The notes under the pieces are model-generated. The model was not told the origin of the DNA, did not search any database, and saw only the letters and a list, made by a program, of their open reading frames with translations. From Flavobacterium sp. ACN2 (GTDB lineage Bacteria; Bacteroidota; Bacteroidia; Flavobacteriales; Flavobacteriaceae), in contig NZ_MRCM01000007.1 of NCBI RefSeq assembly GCF_002303885.1, positions 1-64,000 on the forward strand: a stretch of DNA of 64,000 bases, read 5' to 3'. How positions within the stretch are numbered: the first letter of the stretch is position 1; each line of letters begins with the position of its first letter. Of the stretch, positions 18,140-27,349 are shown piece after piece. The position numbers were made by a program, and so were the translations under genes.

Positions 18140-19152
18140 TTTTAATTATAAAAAAGAAAATTGCGAAGAAACTTAAAGAGTTTAAGCAAAACTACTCCCA
18201 TGTAAGATATTATAATGGTGATGATGCAGTTGTTTATTTACATTTAAATCATAAAACGAAAGTTCGCACTTACTTAAATCTTTTTTTTAGAATTAGAGCA
18301 GTATACAACGAGCCAATTGTTATAAAGTTTTCAGTCTTAAGAATGATATTTTTGGCAAGATGGTTTCGCGAGCTTGATTATATCTACTTTTCAAAGCCTT
18401 TTTCAAGACTTAAGAAAACAAAGGTTTTTAGTCATAATAAAAATGCCGATTTCAAAGTAAGTTATAATTATAGAAAAATATACTCTATTTCCAATTTTAA
18501 TAAAAATGCATTACCTTATATAATGCATCCAAGCAATTATTTACATGGTGATGTGGAAATGATGGAAAAAAAAGTTGGTATATTGATGAGTGGAAACTTT
18601 GATGAAAAAATATATAACTCAGGTGTTATTTCTAAAAACTTCGGAATAATGAACAGATGGGAAATTTATCAGCAAGTCTTGAAACATGATAAATTGTATT
18701 CTGTAAGCGGAGATGAACTTTTACAGGATCTTGATTCATTAAAATTTAAAGAAAGTTTTGTTTTAATGAAATGGCAGACAGGAGCAATTCCAATAGAAAA
18801 GTGGCGTTATTATCTATCTACAGCAGATTTTATTTTTTGCGCACCCGGCATGACTATGCCTATGTGTCATAATATTCTTGAAGCAATGTCTGTCGGAGTA
18901 ATTCCAATTTTAAATTATGCGAATTGGCTGAATCCGTCACTGCAAGATGGTATTAATTGTTTCGAATACCGTAATTTTACAGATATTAAAAAAGTAATTG
19001 ATAAAGCTCTTTCTCTATCAGGAAGTGAAAAACAGATTTTAAGGCAAAATACATTGGAGTATTATAAGAAATATTATAATTTGTATGATTTTAAAATTGA
19101 TGCTTCAAGTGAATTAATAGTTTTGAATGAGGCTATTTCAGATTTAACCTAA
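18136..19152 (+). CDS. divergent GT-B glycosyltransferase (exostosin-like)
   Basis: 338 residues without a textbook family signature. The C-terminal part has a GT-B donor-site look: STADFIFCAPGMTMP, then NILEAMSVGVIPIL (a glutamate followed by a small-residue helix, as in E-x7-E families) and DGINCFEYRNFTDIKKVI. The GVIPIL pattern is also shared with exostosin-type GT47 proteins. The N-terminal half is basic and aromatic. Both ends are coupled within the operon (4-bp overlap upstream, 8-bp gap downstream), which supports a role in the same glycan. Confidence 0.6.
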   Translation: MILIIKKKIAKKLKEFKQNYSHVRYYNGDDAVVYLHLNHKTKVRTYLNLFFRIRAVYNEPIVIKFSVLRMIFLARWFRELDYIYFSKPFSRLKKTKVFSHNKNADFKVSYNYRKIYSISNFNKNALPYIMHPSNYLHGDVEMMEKKVGILMSGNFDEKIYNSGVISKNFGIMNRWEIYQQVLKHDKLYSVSGDELLQDLDSLKFKESFVLMKWQTGAIPIEKWRYYLSTADFIFCAPGMTMPMCHNILEAMSVGVIPILNYANWLNPSLQDGINCFEYRNFTDIKKVIDKALSLSGSEKQILRQNTLEYYKKYYNLYDFKIDASSELIVLNEAISDLT

Positions 19153-19160
19153 TATTTTAC

Positions 19161-20282
19161 ATGAGAAAATTTGTTGTTATCACGCATGTAAATCATATTA
19201 AAAATCGGGATCTGTATTATGCGTACGCCCCTTATGTACGAGAAATGAATCTTTGGTTAGAACATACTGATCAATTAGTTGTTGTAGCTCCATTACAGCG
19301 AGTAGTTTTTACTCCGATTGATTTAGCATATAATTGCAAAGATGTTGTTTTTAAAGTTGTGCCTGAGGTTAATTTTATAACTTTAAAAAAACAGCTTATT
19401 TCGGGTTTTAAATTGCCGATTATTTTTTGGAAAATATTTTGGGCAATGTATCATGCAGATCATATTCATTTGAGATGTCCTGGAAATATAGGATTGATAG
19501 GATGTTTTGTTCAGATTTTATTTCCAAAAAAGATAAAAACGGCAAAGTATGCCGGTAATTGGGATCCAAAAAGTAAACAGCCTTGGACGTACAAATTACA
19601 AAGTGCAATTTTGAATAATACTTTTCTGACTCGAAATATTAGCGTTTTAGTTTATGGAAATTGGCACAACCAATCAAAAAATATCAAGCCTTTTTTTACA
19701 GCAACTTATTCTAATACGGAAAAAGAAGTTGTTGAAAAGAAAGGTTTTGATAATGGAATTTCTTTAGTCTTTGCAGGAAGTTTGGTTAAAGGTAAAAATC
19801 CTCTATATGCAATCAAGGTTGTAAATCAATTGGTGAAAAAGGGATATAATGTTGTATTAAGCCTTTTCGGAGAAGGAGTGGAGAGAGAGAATTTGCAACA
19901 ATTTATTTTAGAGAATAAAATAGAAAATTTTATTTTTTTGCACGGTAATCGAGACAAAGAAACAATTAAGGAAGCCATGAAGGAAAGTCATTTTGTAATT
20001 TTGCCTTCTAAAAGTGAAGGTTGGCCAAAAGTTATTGCAGAGGGAATGTTCTGGGGATGTGTACCCTTGTCAACAAATGTTTCTTGTGTTTCAGATATGT
20101 TAGATAATGGAAAAAGAGGAATATTTTTAACAATGAATTTAGAAAAAGATGTGTTACAAATTGAAGAAATCCTGAATAATGAAAGTGAATTTTTCTTCAA
20201 AAGCAAACTAGCATTAGCTTGGTCGCAAGAGTATACCACAGAAGTTTTCAATGAAGAAATTAAAAAGTTAATGTTGAGATAG
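19161..20282 (+). CDS. GT4-family glycosyltransferase
   Basis: 373-residue GT-B enzyme. The donor domain begins at about 200 with ISLVFAGSLVKGKNPLYAI, continues with LFGEGVERENLQQF and FLHGNRDKETIKEAM, and has the E-x7-E segment SEGWPKVIAEGMFWGC followed by CVSDML. The N-terminal domain reads HVNHIKNRDLYYAYAPY. One base separates it from the next gene. It lies in the second half of the locus with two other GT4-type genes; the order of action in the repeat unit is unknown. Confidence 0.85.
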   Translation: MRKFVVITHVNHIKNRDLYYAYAPYVREMNLWLEHTDQLVVVAPLQRVVFTPIDLAYNCKDVVFKVVPEVNFITLKKQLISGFKLPIIFWKIFWAMYHADHIHLRCPGNIGLIGCFVQILFPKKIKTAKYAGNWDPKSKQPWTYKLQSAILNNTFLTRNISVLVYGNWHNQSKNIKPFFTATYSNTEKEVVEKKGFDNGISLVFAGSLVKGKNPLYAIKVVNQLVKKGYNVVLSLFGEGVERENLQQFILENKIENFIFLHGNRDKETIKEAMKESHFVILPSKSEGWPKVIAEGMFWGCVPLSTNVSCVSDMLDNGKRGIFLTMNLEKDVLQIEEILNNESEFFFKSKLALAWSQEYTTEVFNEEIKKLMLR

Positions 20283-20283
20283 G

Positions 20284-21360
20284 ATGAGAGTTGTTCAGAT
20301 AATTGATTCTTTAGAAACTGGAGGAGCAGAAAAGATGGCAGTAAATTATGCCAATGCACTTGCCGACAAAATTGAATTTTCGGCATTAGTAGCGACGCGT
20401 AGTGAAGGCTTACTGTTGGAGCAATTAAGTAATAAGGTTTCTTATCTGTTTTTAAACAAAAAGGGAAAAATTGATTCTAAAGCCATTTTAAAATTAAGGA
20501 AATTTATAAAAAGCAATAACATTGGAGTTATTCAGGCTCATAGCTCTTCTTTTTTTATTGCAGTTTTGATTAAAATAATATATCCAAAAGTTAGAATTAT
20601 TTGGCATGATCATTATGGAATTTCGCAAAATTTGAAGTCAAGAAAAAGTCTAGTGTTAAAGTTTAGCTCAGTTCTTTTTTCTGGAATAATCTCGGTTAAC
20701 AATGCTCTTAAAATCTGGGCGAAAGATTATTTAAAATGTTCGGATGTAATTTATTTGCCTAATTTTATTATTGAACCAACTATGCTTGTAAATGATTTTC
20801 AACTTCATGGAGAAGACGAAAAAAGAATAGTTTGTGTGGCGAATTTGCGTCCCCAAAAAAATCATGAATTATTAATTGCCGCTGCAGCCGAGATTCATAA
20901 AAAGTTTCCTGATTGGACTTTTCACTTAATAGGAAAAGATTTTAATGATACTTATAGTGAAAAGCTTTATGCAAAAGTAAAGGATCTTAAACTTTCCAAG
21001 ACAGTGTTCTTTTACGGAGCTATAAACAATCCACAAGTAGTTTTTAGGCAATGTGAAATTGCTGTCTTGCCTTCCCTTTCAGAAGGACTTCCTTTAGTGA
21101 TTCTTGAATATGGTCTGTTTAGTTTACCTGTGATAGCAACAAATGTTGGAGAAATATTAAAGATCATACCTTCATCAGATCAAGGTATAATAATAGAATC
21201 AAATAATTTGAATGAATTCGTATTTTCCATTAGTAAATTAATCGCAGAAAAAGATTGTAGAGAAAATATGGGGAAAAATTTGTATTCTCATGTAGAAAAA
21301 AAATTTAGCGAAAAAACAATCTTAAATGAATATATTAATTGGCTGAAGGCTCTAAATTAA
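20284..21360 (+). CDS. GT4-family glycosyltransferase
   Basis: 358-residue GT-B enzyme with a textbook N-terminus: VVQIIDSLETGGAEKMAVNY, the GG-A-E loop common in GT4 acceptor domains. Then come VIQAHSSSF and IWHDHYGIS, the donor-domain start ERIVCVANLRPQKNH-like stretch, and LPSLSEGLPLVILEYG with E-x7-E. The family mostly uses UDP- or GDP-sugars with retention of configuration. It is followed by a 25-bp gap and the O-antigen ligase/polymerase gene. Confidence 0.9.
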   Translation: MRVVQIIDSLETGGAEKMAVNYANALADKIEFSALVATRSEGLLLEQLSNKVSYLFLNKKGKIDSKAILKLRKFIKSNNIGVIQAHSSSFFIAVLIKIIYPKVRIIWHDHYGISQNLKSRKSLVLKFSSVLFSGIISVNNALKIWAKDYLKCSDVIYLPNFIIEPTMLVNDFQLHGEDEKRIVCVANLRPQKNHELLIAAAAEIHKKFPDWTFHLIGKDFNDTYSEKLYAKVKDLKLSKTVFFYGAINNPQVVFRQCEIAVLPSLSEGLPLVILEYGLFSLPVIATNVGEILKIIPSSDQGIIIESNNLNEFVFSISKLIAEKDCRENMGKNLYSHVEKKFSEKTILNEYINWLKALN

Positions 21361-21385
21361 TAGTGAAAAGAATATTTTTATTACA

Positions 21386-22726
21386 ATGAAAAATACAAAA
21401 ATATCTTATTTTACAATTATTATTTTTCATGCTCTTATTGCATTGACAGTTTTTGTACTTCCTTTTTTGTCAAAAATTTATGCACTGCTGATTCCTCTAA
21501 TTGGTTTCTTTATTGTTTGTAAAAATCAGAATAGAAATAATGAAGTGCTTTTAGTAAGTGCTTATTTAGTGGGTTCAGAGGTTTTCTTGCGAATGACAGG
21601 AGGGAATTTTAATAACGAATACATAAAGTTTTCTGTAATGTTTTTTATGCTTTTAGGAATGTTTTATAGTAATTTCTCTAAAAGTTCATTTATCTATCTG
21701 TTTTCGCTACTATTATTAGTTCCAGCTGTGGTAGTAACTGCAAATGAGCCAAATTTAACTGGAAATTTTAGAAAAATTTTAATTTTTAATTTATCTGGGC
21801 CTTTTTGTATAGTTATTTGTGCAATTTATATGCTTAATAGGAGAATTGCACTTGAAAGATTGAAAGACATAATGATTGCACTTGGTTTACCTATTATAAC
21901 TACAACGGTCTATCTGTTTCTGTATACTCCAAATATTAGAGATGTTGTAACAGGAACACAATCAAATTTTGAAACATCTGGTGGTTTTGGGCCTAATCAG
22001 GTTTCTACTATTTTAGGATTAGGGATGTTTGTCTTTTTTACGCAAGTGATCTTATTCTCAAAGTCTAAATTAGATTTGTTTATTAATTCAGGATTATTTG
22101 TATTTATTAGTTATCGAGGAATTGTTACTTTTTCGAGAGGAGGTATTATTACCGCTGTTGTAATGATTGTCTTTCTTTTGCTTTTTCTTTACTATTTTTC
22201 TAATTCAAAAGGGAAAAATAAGTTAAAGTTAATCTTTGTTTTAACAGGGATTTTAAGTGTTGGAATTTGGACATACAGTTCTTTTCAGACAAGAGGCCTT
22301 ATTGAGAAACGATATGCTAATAAAGATTCTGCAGGACGTGAAAAAAAAGATCGTTTAGGGGGAAGAGAAGAAATTATGGATGCAGAAATAAATCTCTTTA
22401 TAGATAATCCTTTTTTGGGTGTTGGAGCCGGACTTAGTAAGTCAAAGAGGATAGAGGAATTGGGTGTTGAAGTTGCATCACATAATGAAATAACTAGATT
22501 GCTTGCTGAACATGGAGTTTTTGGCCTCGCTGCCTTTTTAATTCTTTTTATAGTTCCATTTTTTCAATATATCAATAATAAGCAACATTTATTTTTTTTA
22601 TCATTTTATTTTTTTTGGTTGCTAACAATAAATCATGCGGCAATGCGAACTGCAGCCCCTGCGTTTATATATGCATTATCGCTTCTTTTTGTTCAAGTGA
22701 AAATTCCTGAAGAAACAGAAAATTAA
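21386..22726 (+). CDS. O-antigen ligase/polymerase-family membrane protein (Wzy/WaaL-like)
   Basis: 446-residue polytopic membrane protein with about 11-12 hydrophobic segments and one large periplasmic loop. The loop and its flanks carry family features: FSRGGIITAVVM and later FIDNPFLGVGAG, then a conserved histidine in ASHNEITRLLAEHG. Known members either polymerise lipid-linked repeat units (Wzy) or ligate glycan to lipid A core or protein (WaaL, PglL). The locus context (many glycosyltransferases, one initiating enzyme) favours a polymerase, but the ligase alternative is open. Confidence 0.8.
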   Translation: MKNTKISYFTIIIFHALIALTVFVLPFLSKIYALLIPLIGFFIVCKNQNRNNEVLLVSAYLVGSEVFLRMTGGNFNNEYIKFSVMFFMLLGMFYSNFSKSSFIYLFSLLLLVPAVVVTANEPNLTGNFRKILIFNLSGPFCIVICAIYMLNRRIALERLKDIMIALGLPIITTTVYLFLYTPNIRDVVTGTQSNFETSGGFGPNQVSTILGLGMFVFFTQVILFSKSKLDLFINSGLFVFISYRGIVTFSRGGIITAVVMIVFLLLFLYYFSNSKGKNKLKLIFVLTGILSVGIWTYSSFQTRGLIEKRYANKDSAGREKKDRLGGREEIMDAEINLFIDNPFLGVGAGLSKSKRIEELGVEVASHNEITRLLAEHGVFGLAAFLILFIVPFFQYINNKQHLFFLSFYFFWLLTINHAAMRTAAPAFIYALSLLFVQVKIPEETEN

Positions 22727-22750
22727 TAAATTAGTTATATTTTTTTGCGA

Positions 22751-22758
22751 TACATTTG
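22751..22758 (+). promoter_or_regulatory. possible promoter -7 box TACATTTG
   Basis: TACATTTG fits the Bacteroidota -7 consensus TAnnTTTG and lies 30 bp before the sugar-phosphate transferase gene, in the only sizeable gap (61 bp) at the end of the locus. No good TTTG box is seen at the usual 19-bp spacing, so it is only a weak candidate for an internal promoter. Confidence 0.3.
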
Positions 22759-22787
22759 CTTTGCCCTAACCCAATTAAAACCTACAA

Positions 22788-24185
22788 ATGATGTTCTCAA
22801 AAAAGAAAATGCATTTTGAAATTTCGGAGAGGAAGATATTGCTTCTTTCTTTTGATGCTATTTTTATTTTATCCGCGTTATATCTATTAAGTTCAGTATT
22901 TGACTATCATTATTTTGAATTTGATATTCACAGCTCGTTGAGTATTCTTTTACTAATTGCCTATCTTTATATTTTCGGAGTAATTTTTGAAATTTATAAT
23001 TTACAAGTGGCAAGCAATCAGCTTCAGATTCTGCAGAATGTCGTTTTTACTGTCACTGCTACTGTTCTCGCTTATTTGTTTACACCAATTCTTTCTCCTG
23101 TATTGCCTAAACAGAGGCTCGTTATATTAATATTTTATTTTACAATATTAATTACGCTGTTGGTATGGCGTTTGTTTTACTGTTACTTTCTAGCCTCTCA
23201 TCGTTTTTCTCAAAGTGTAGTTTTGATTTGTGACCAAAGCGAAGTTGAAGAATTAGTTTTAGGATTAGAGAATGTCGACCCGCATTATAAAATTATTGGT
23301 TTTGTAAACTCCGATTCTATTGCAGATGAAAATCTAGATTTTCATTACGTAAAAGAAATAAAGAAGGATGCTCTAGAACATTTTGTATTGACACATCATG
23401 TTTCAGAAATCATCATTGCTTCTCAAAATACAGATGGCATCACTCCAGATTTATATCAGCAACTGCTTCATTTATTAGAAAAGGGAGCTATTATACGAGA
23501 ATATACTCAGGTTTACGAAAGTAAAACACAACGAATCCCAGTTCATCATATAGAAAAAGATTTTTATAGATTTTTTCCTTTTAGCAGAAGTAATAGCAAT
23601 AAACTTTATTTGTCTTTTGTTCGGCTTATAGAAATCATGTTTTCTATGTTGGGACTATTAATTTCCCTAGTTTTTATACCAATAATTTTTATTTGCAACA
23701 TCTTTGCAAATAAAGGAAGTCTTTTTTATACTCAAGAAAGAGTAGGGAAAAATGGTGATATTTTCAAGATTTATAAATTTAGAACCATGACAGAGAATTC
23801 AGAAACCAATGGAGCTGTTTTTGCTGTTCATAATGATAAAAGGGTTACTCCGTTTGGTAAATTTATGCGAAAGTCAAGAATCGATGAACTGCCTCAATTT
23901 ATTAACGTTTTAAAAGGAGACATGGGCGTAATTGGTCCAAGGCCTGAGCGTCCTTTTTTTGTTGAAGAAATCGCGGCTGTAATGCCTTTTTATGAAACAC
24001 GCCATGTAATTAAGCCTGGACTTACAGGATGGGCGCAGGTTAATTATTCTTATGGAGAATCTATAGATGAGAGTTTGATTAAACTTCAATACGATCTATA
24101 CTACATAAAGCACAGAAGTGTTTTTCTTGATTTGAGTATCACTTTCAAAACCATTACTACGGTTTTGTTCTACAGAGGTCAATAA
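22788..24185 (+). CDS. polyprenyl-phosphate hexose-1-phosphate transferase (WcaJ/WbaP-like)
   Basis: Starts repeat-unit synthesis by moving a sugar-1-phosphate (typically glucose or galactose) onto undecaprenyl phosphate. It has four N-terminal membrane segments, a central soluble region (VVLICDQSEVEELVLGLENV…) and a fifth hydrophobic segment leading into the bacterial sugar transferase domain. The catalytic domain shows KIYKFRTM, SRIDELPQFINVLKGDMG, VIGPRPERPFF and GLTGWAQVNYSYGES, all diagnostic. The 465-residue length fits the full-length PNPT type. ATG codons occur at 22788 and 22791. It closes the polysaccharide locus, and the next gene is convergent. Confidence 0.92.
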   Translation: MMFSKKKMHFEISERKILLLSFDAIFILSALYLLSSVFDYHYFEFDIHSSLSILLLIAYLYIFGVIFEIYNLQVASNQLQILQNVVFTVTATVLAYLFTPILSPVLPKQRLVILIFYFTILITLLVWRLFYCYFLASHRFSQSVVLICDQSEVEELVLGLENVDPHYKIIGFVNSDSIADENLDFHYVKEIKKDALEHFVLTHHVSEIIIASQNTDGITPDLYQQLLHLLEKGAIIREYTQVYESKTQRIPVHHIEKDFYRFFPFSRSNSNKLYLSFVRLIEIMFSMLGLLISLVFIPIIFICNIFANKGSLFYTQERVGKNGDIFKIYKFRTMTENSETNGAVFAVHNDKRVTPFGKFMRKSRIDELPQFINVLKGDMGVIGPRPERPFFVEEIAAVMPFYETRHVIKPGLTGWAQVNYSYGESIDESLIKLQYDLYYIKHRSVFLDLSITFKTITTVLFYRGQ

Positions 24186-24191
24186 TATTTT

Positions 24192-25328
24192 TTAGATTAT
24201 AATCGGAATTGGTTTTTTGTTGCGAATAGCTGTTCGCACTAAAACCACTCCGCTTGTAACGATTAACGGTAAAGTGATGAAGAAATGTGCTTTGTTAATC
24301 AAAAACAAAAAGTAAATCACTAAAAGGACAAAGTTGATTAACGAAAAGCGATAAGTCCATAATTTGTTTTTGAAAATAGAAAACAATACTAAAAGCAATA
24401 AAAGCGGACTGAATAATAATACATTATAATTCATTGCTAGTTCTTGGTGAAAAGAATAAAATCCCATAATAACAAAGAATATTCCAATAAGAGATAAAAT
24501 CAAAAAGTAGATTTTATCAACTGTTTTGTTTCTGGCGAAGATTACAAAAAGTAAGATAAAAAGATACGTATAGATGTTATTCCACAAAGATTTTGGAGTC
24601 TCTTTTGTAAATTCTAATAACGTTTTGCTTTTGGCAGCGAGAGGCTTATTTTGGAAAGTAGTTTTGTCCAAACTGTTTTTCAATTCAAATGGAAGAAAAA
24701 TTCTTGTTCCCATTTGATCTACTTTCGTTCCAAAAATAATACTTGTTCCCAACTGATCATAAAAATGACCATCAAAGTAAGGAAACAGAATAGAGCGATA
24801 GGTTTTGTCTGTGTCTTCTGTTTTAGCAATTACATTTCCGCCTAAAGTTTTATTTACCACATCAACAACCATCGAAGTGCAGTTTTTGTCGATAAATTTG
24901 TAAGTATAATAACGCTCGTCAGAAGCTAAAACTGCATTTAATTGGTCGAAAAGTTTTTGTTTTAAATCTTGAGAAATCAGTAATTCCTGCTCATAAATAC
25001 TTCTTTTTTCATAAGTGTATTCATTAAAAAAATCTGCATAAGAGTGTACTGTTGCAAAATATTGGAGATCTCCTTTTGCGAACTTTAGAACAAAATTTGG
25101 AGTTCTAAAATCAAAAGTTCCGTAATTGTAAACAACGTCAAAATTGTTTCCAGGATCTAAAACTCTAATTCCTGTATGTCCGAAATAAGAATACGTTTCG
25201 TTTCCAAGTCCACAAGTCAGAATGCTAATTTTAGCGTCTTTAGATAAAGCTAAACTTTGGCTGAAACCAATAAAACTGGATAAGAATAATAAAATAAAAA
25301 GTGCTTTTTTGGACATGACAGTTTTCAT
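24192..25328 (-). CDS. DUF4105 (Lnb N-terminal periplasmic) domain protein
   Basis: 378-residue exported and membrane-anchored protein. A signal sequence (MSKKALFILLFLSSFIGFSQS) is followed by the DUF4105 domain with LTCGLGNETYSYFGHTGIRV and DKNCTSMVVDVVNKTL; the conserved His and Cys suggest a papain/NlpC-like hydrolase arrangement. Four to five hydrophobic segments follow in the last 130 residues. Function is not established. It lies 35 bp downstream of the PorV-like gene and is probably cotranscribed with it. It ends 6 bp from the convergent glycan locus, with no hairpin between them. Confidence 0.8.
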   Translation of the reverse strand: MKTVMSKKALFILLFLSSFIGFSQSLALSKDAKISILTCGLGNETYSYFGHTGIRVLDPGNNFDVVYNYGTFDFRTPNFVLKFAKGDLQYFATVHSYADFFNEYTYEKRSIYEQELLISQDLKQKLFDQLNAVLASDERYYTYKFIDKNCTSMVVDVVNKTLGGNVIAKTEDTDKTYRSILFPYFDGHFYDQLGTSIIFGTKVDQMGTRIFLPFELKNSLDKTTFQNKPLAAKSKTLLEFTKETPKSLWNNIYTYLFILLFVIFARNKTVDKIYFLILSLIGIFFVIMGFYSFHQELAMNYNVLLFSPLLLLLVLFSIFKNKLWTYRFSLINFVLLVIYFLFLINKAHFFITLPLIVTSGVVLVRTAIRNKKPIPIII

Positions 25329-25363
25329 GATTTAAAATTTTAATGTTTTTTGGTTTCTAATTA

Positions 25364-26431
25364 TTATCTAAAGATACCTAAATCTACTTTCAGCGAAAAA
25401 ATATTAGAATACAACGCAGTGCTTTGATTTCCTAAATCAGTTAAGGCATAATCAATTTGTATGCCTTTATATCGAAATCCTAAACCGATATTAGGCTGAA
25501 AGTTTACTTTTTCAGTATTGTCCAATTGTGTTACATTCTGAAAATTTCCTGCACCAGCTCGAACAAAAACCAAATCGGTATAGCCAAACTCAAACCCTAG
25601 AGCTGGGTCTATACTTATAGGTTTTGAAGAAATGATATCGTTTGTCTGTTCGAATCGCATATTTAAATTCGCAGAAGTCACAAGACTGCATTCGTTATGA
25701 AAATCAAATCTTTTTGAAACTCCCAATTGTGCTTTTGGTAGTGTTATTTCTGTGCTTTCTGGTAATTCTTTATTTTCTCCTGGAATTGCATTAGCGATTT
25801 TGGCATATTCTTCTTCATCAATATTCCAAATGTTGTAAGTTGTGGTAATGTCTCGAAGCATTAAACCAAATTTCCAATCGTTTCTTTCAAACTGAAGTCC
25901 AATATCAAATCCAAATCCCCACGAATTAGCAAATTTTCCAATTACTCTTCGAATTACTTTTGCGTTTACACCATATTGAAATCCGTCAACAGGCAGTTTT
26001 CGAGCATAAGAAAAAGTAAAACCATAATCTGCAGTAGAGAAAAGGCTAATTCTATTATAGTCTATATTTCCTTGATTATCTATTAATTGTGTGGTATCCA
26101 TGATATCGTCGACTCCAAAACGGATCAGCGAAATTCCCCAAGCACTTCTGTCGTCAATGGGGCTTGCGTAGCCTATGTAATCGTATTGCGCAATATTCGC
26201 AAAATAGCTGGCGTGCATTAAGCTAATTTGATGATCTTCAAGATGCGTTAAACCTGCAGGATTCCAGTAAACAGAATTTACATCATTGCTAGAAGCAGTT
26301 ACAGCACTTGCCATTCCAAGAGCCGCGGCATCGACACCAATATTCATAAATTCATTCGAATATTTTCGAACAGTTTGTGCATACTGAAAAGTACAACTCC
26401 AAAGTAATAAAAACACTAAATATTTCTTCAA
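25364..26431 (-). CDS. PorV/PorQ-like outer-membrane protein (type IX sorting associated)
   Basis: 355-residue predicted outer-membrane beta barrel of the FadL/PorV superfamily. A signal peptide (MKKYLVFLLLWSCTFQYAQ) precedes NIGVDAAALGMASAVTASSNDVNSVYWNPAGL-type sequence, the N-terminal pattern shared by PorV, PorQ and UPF0164 proteins. Amphipathic strands continue to the C-terminal LKVDLGIF. PorV shuttles type IX cargo after translocation; this protein resembles the group annotated as PorV2, whose precise role is unproven. Alternative: a generic FadL-like porin. Confidence 0.75.
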   Translation of the reverse strand: MKKYLVFLLLWSCTFQYAQTVRKYSNEFMNIGVDAAALGMASAVTASSNDVNSVYWNPAGLTHLEDHQISLMHASYFANIAQYDYIGYASPIDDRSAWGISLIRFGVDDIMDTTQLIDNQGNIDYNRISLFSTADYGFTFSYARKLPVDGFQYGVNAKVIRRVIGKFANSWGFGFDIGLQFERNDWKFGLMLRDITTTYNIWNIDEEEYAKIANAIPGENKELPESTEITLPKAQLGVSKRFDFHNECSLVTSANLNMRFEQTNDIISSKPISIDPALGFEFGYTDLVFVRAGAGNFQNVTQLDNTEKVNFQPNIGLGFRYKGIQIDYALTDLGNQSTALYSNIFSLKVDLGIFR

Positions 26432-26566
26432 CGTATATGTTTTTGCAGATCGAGGCCTGTTTTTAAATTTTTATCAAAAATATAATATTTTACTCATCTA
26501 ATAAGTTCCTTTAGTTAAATATTCCGAAAGTCATACTTTGAAATAAAAAACTCTCGAAAAAACTCG

Positions 26567-26595
26567 TTTTGCATCGAGTTATTATACTAAATTTG
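26567..26595 (+). promoter_or_regulatory. candidate promoter of the phosphatidylserine synthase gene
   Basis: TAAATTTG at 26588-26595 matches the -7 consensus and TTTTG at 26567-26571 could be the -33 box, with a short spacer of 16 bp. It lies about 30 bp before the start codon. A small inverted repeat (AACTCG…CGAGTT, 26561-26580) overlaps the -33 box. Confidence 0.45.
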
Positions 26596-26623
26596 TTCTC
26601 TTCCATTATCAAAACTTTAAGCT

Positions 26624-27340
26624 ATGAATATTAAAAAGCATATACCAAATCTAATTACATTAATCAATCTTTTCTGTGGCTGTGTCGCAGTTGTTTTTGT
26701 CTCTAAAGGAGATTTTTTAATGGCTTTTTACATGGTTTGCTTAGGAATCTTTTTTGATTTCTTCGATGGTTTTTTTGCCAGATTATTTAAAGTTTCAAGT
26801 CCGCTTGGGTTACAGTTGGATTCTTTGGCAGATATGGTTACAAGTGGCGTTGTACCAGGTTACGTCATGTACAGTATGTTTGCAAGAGGCGGTGATCAAC
26901 TAGGAAATCAAGCAATTGTTCCTTTTTTAGGATTTATTATAACTTTAGGCGCCTGCTACAGATTAGCCAACTTTAATATAGACACGCGTCAGACAGATTC
27001 GTTTATTGGCTTGCCAACTCCTGCAAATGCCATTTTTATTATTAGTTTGCAAATAGTTCTGGATATGTATGCAGATTCGTCTCTTGTAATTCTTGAATTA
27101 TTAACAAATCAGTGGGTTTTATTACTTGTTACTTTGGGTAGCGCTTACATTATGAATGCTGAAATTCCATTATTTTCTTTAAAAATTAAAAAATTCAGCT
27201 TAAAAGACAATGCACTTCAAATCGTGTTTTTGATTGTTTCAGTATTGTTAGGGGTATTACTTCATTACATTGCAATTCCGCTGATTATTGTTTTCTACGT
27301 TTTACTGTCTATTATCAATAATCTATTTCTGAAAAAGTAA
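26624..27340 (+). CDS. pssA: CDP-diacylglycerol-serine O-phosphatidyltransferase
   Basis: Makes phosphatidylserine from CDP-diacylglycerol and serine in the inner membrane, the precursor of phosphatidylethanolamine. The CDP-alcohol phosphotransferase motif D-G-x2-A-R-x8-G-x3-D-x3-D appears as DGFFARLFKVSSPLGLQLDSLAD-type sequence beginning near residue 48. Flanking it are 6-8 membrane segments in 238 residues, typical of the small Bacillus-type PssA. It is followed after 9 bp by the lysozyme-like gene, probably cotranscribed. Confidence 0.9.
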   Translation: MNIKKHIPNLITLINLFCGCVAVVFVSKGDFLMAFYMVCLGIFFDFFDGFFARLFKVSSPLGLQLDSLADMVTSGVVPGYVMYSMFARGGDQLGNQAIVPFLGFIITLGACYRLANFNIDTRQTDSFIGLPTPANAIFIISLQIVLDMYADSSLVILELLTNQWVLLLVTLGSAYIMNAEIPLFSLKIKKFSLKDNALQIVFLIVSVLLGVLLHYIAIPLIIVFYVLLSIINNLFLKK

Positions 27341-27349
27341 TTCTGTTTA

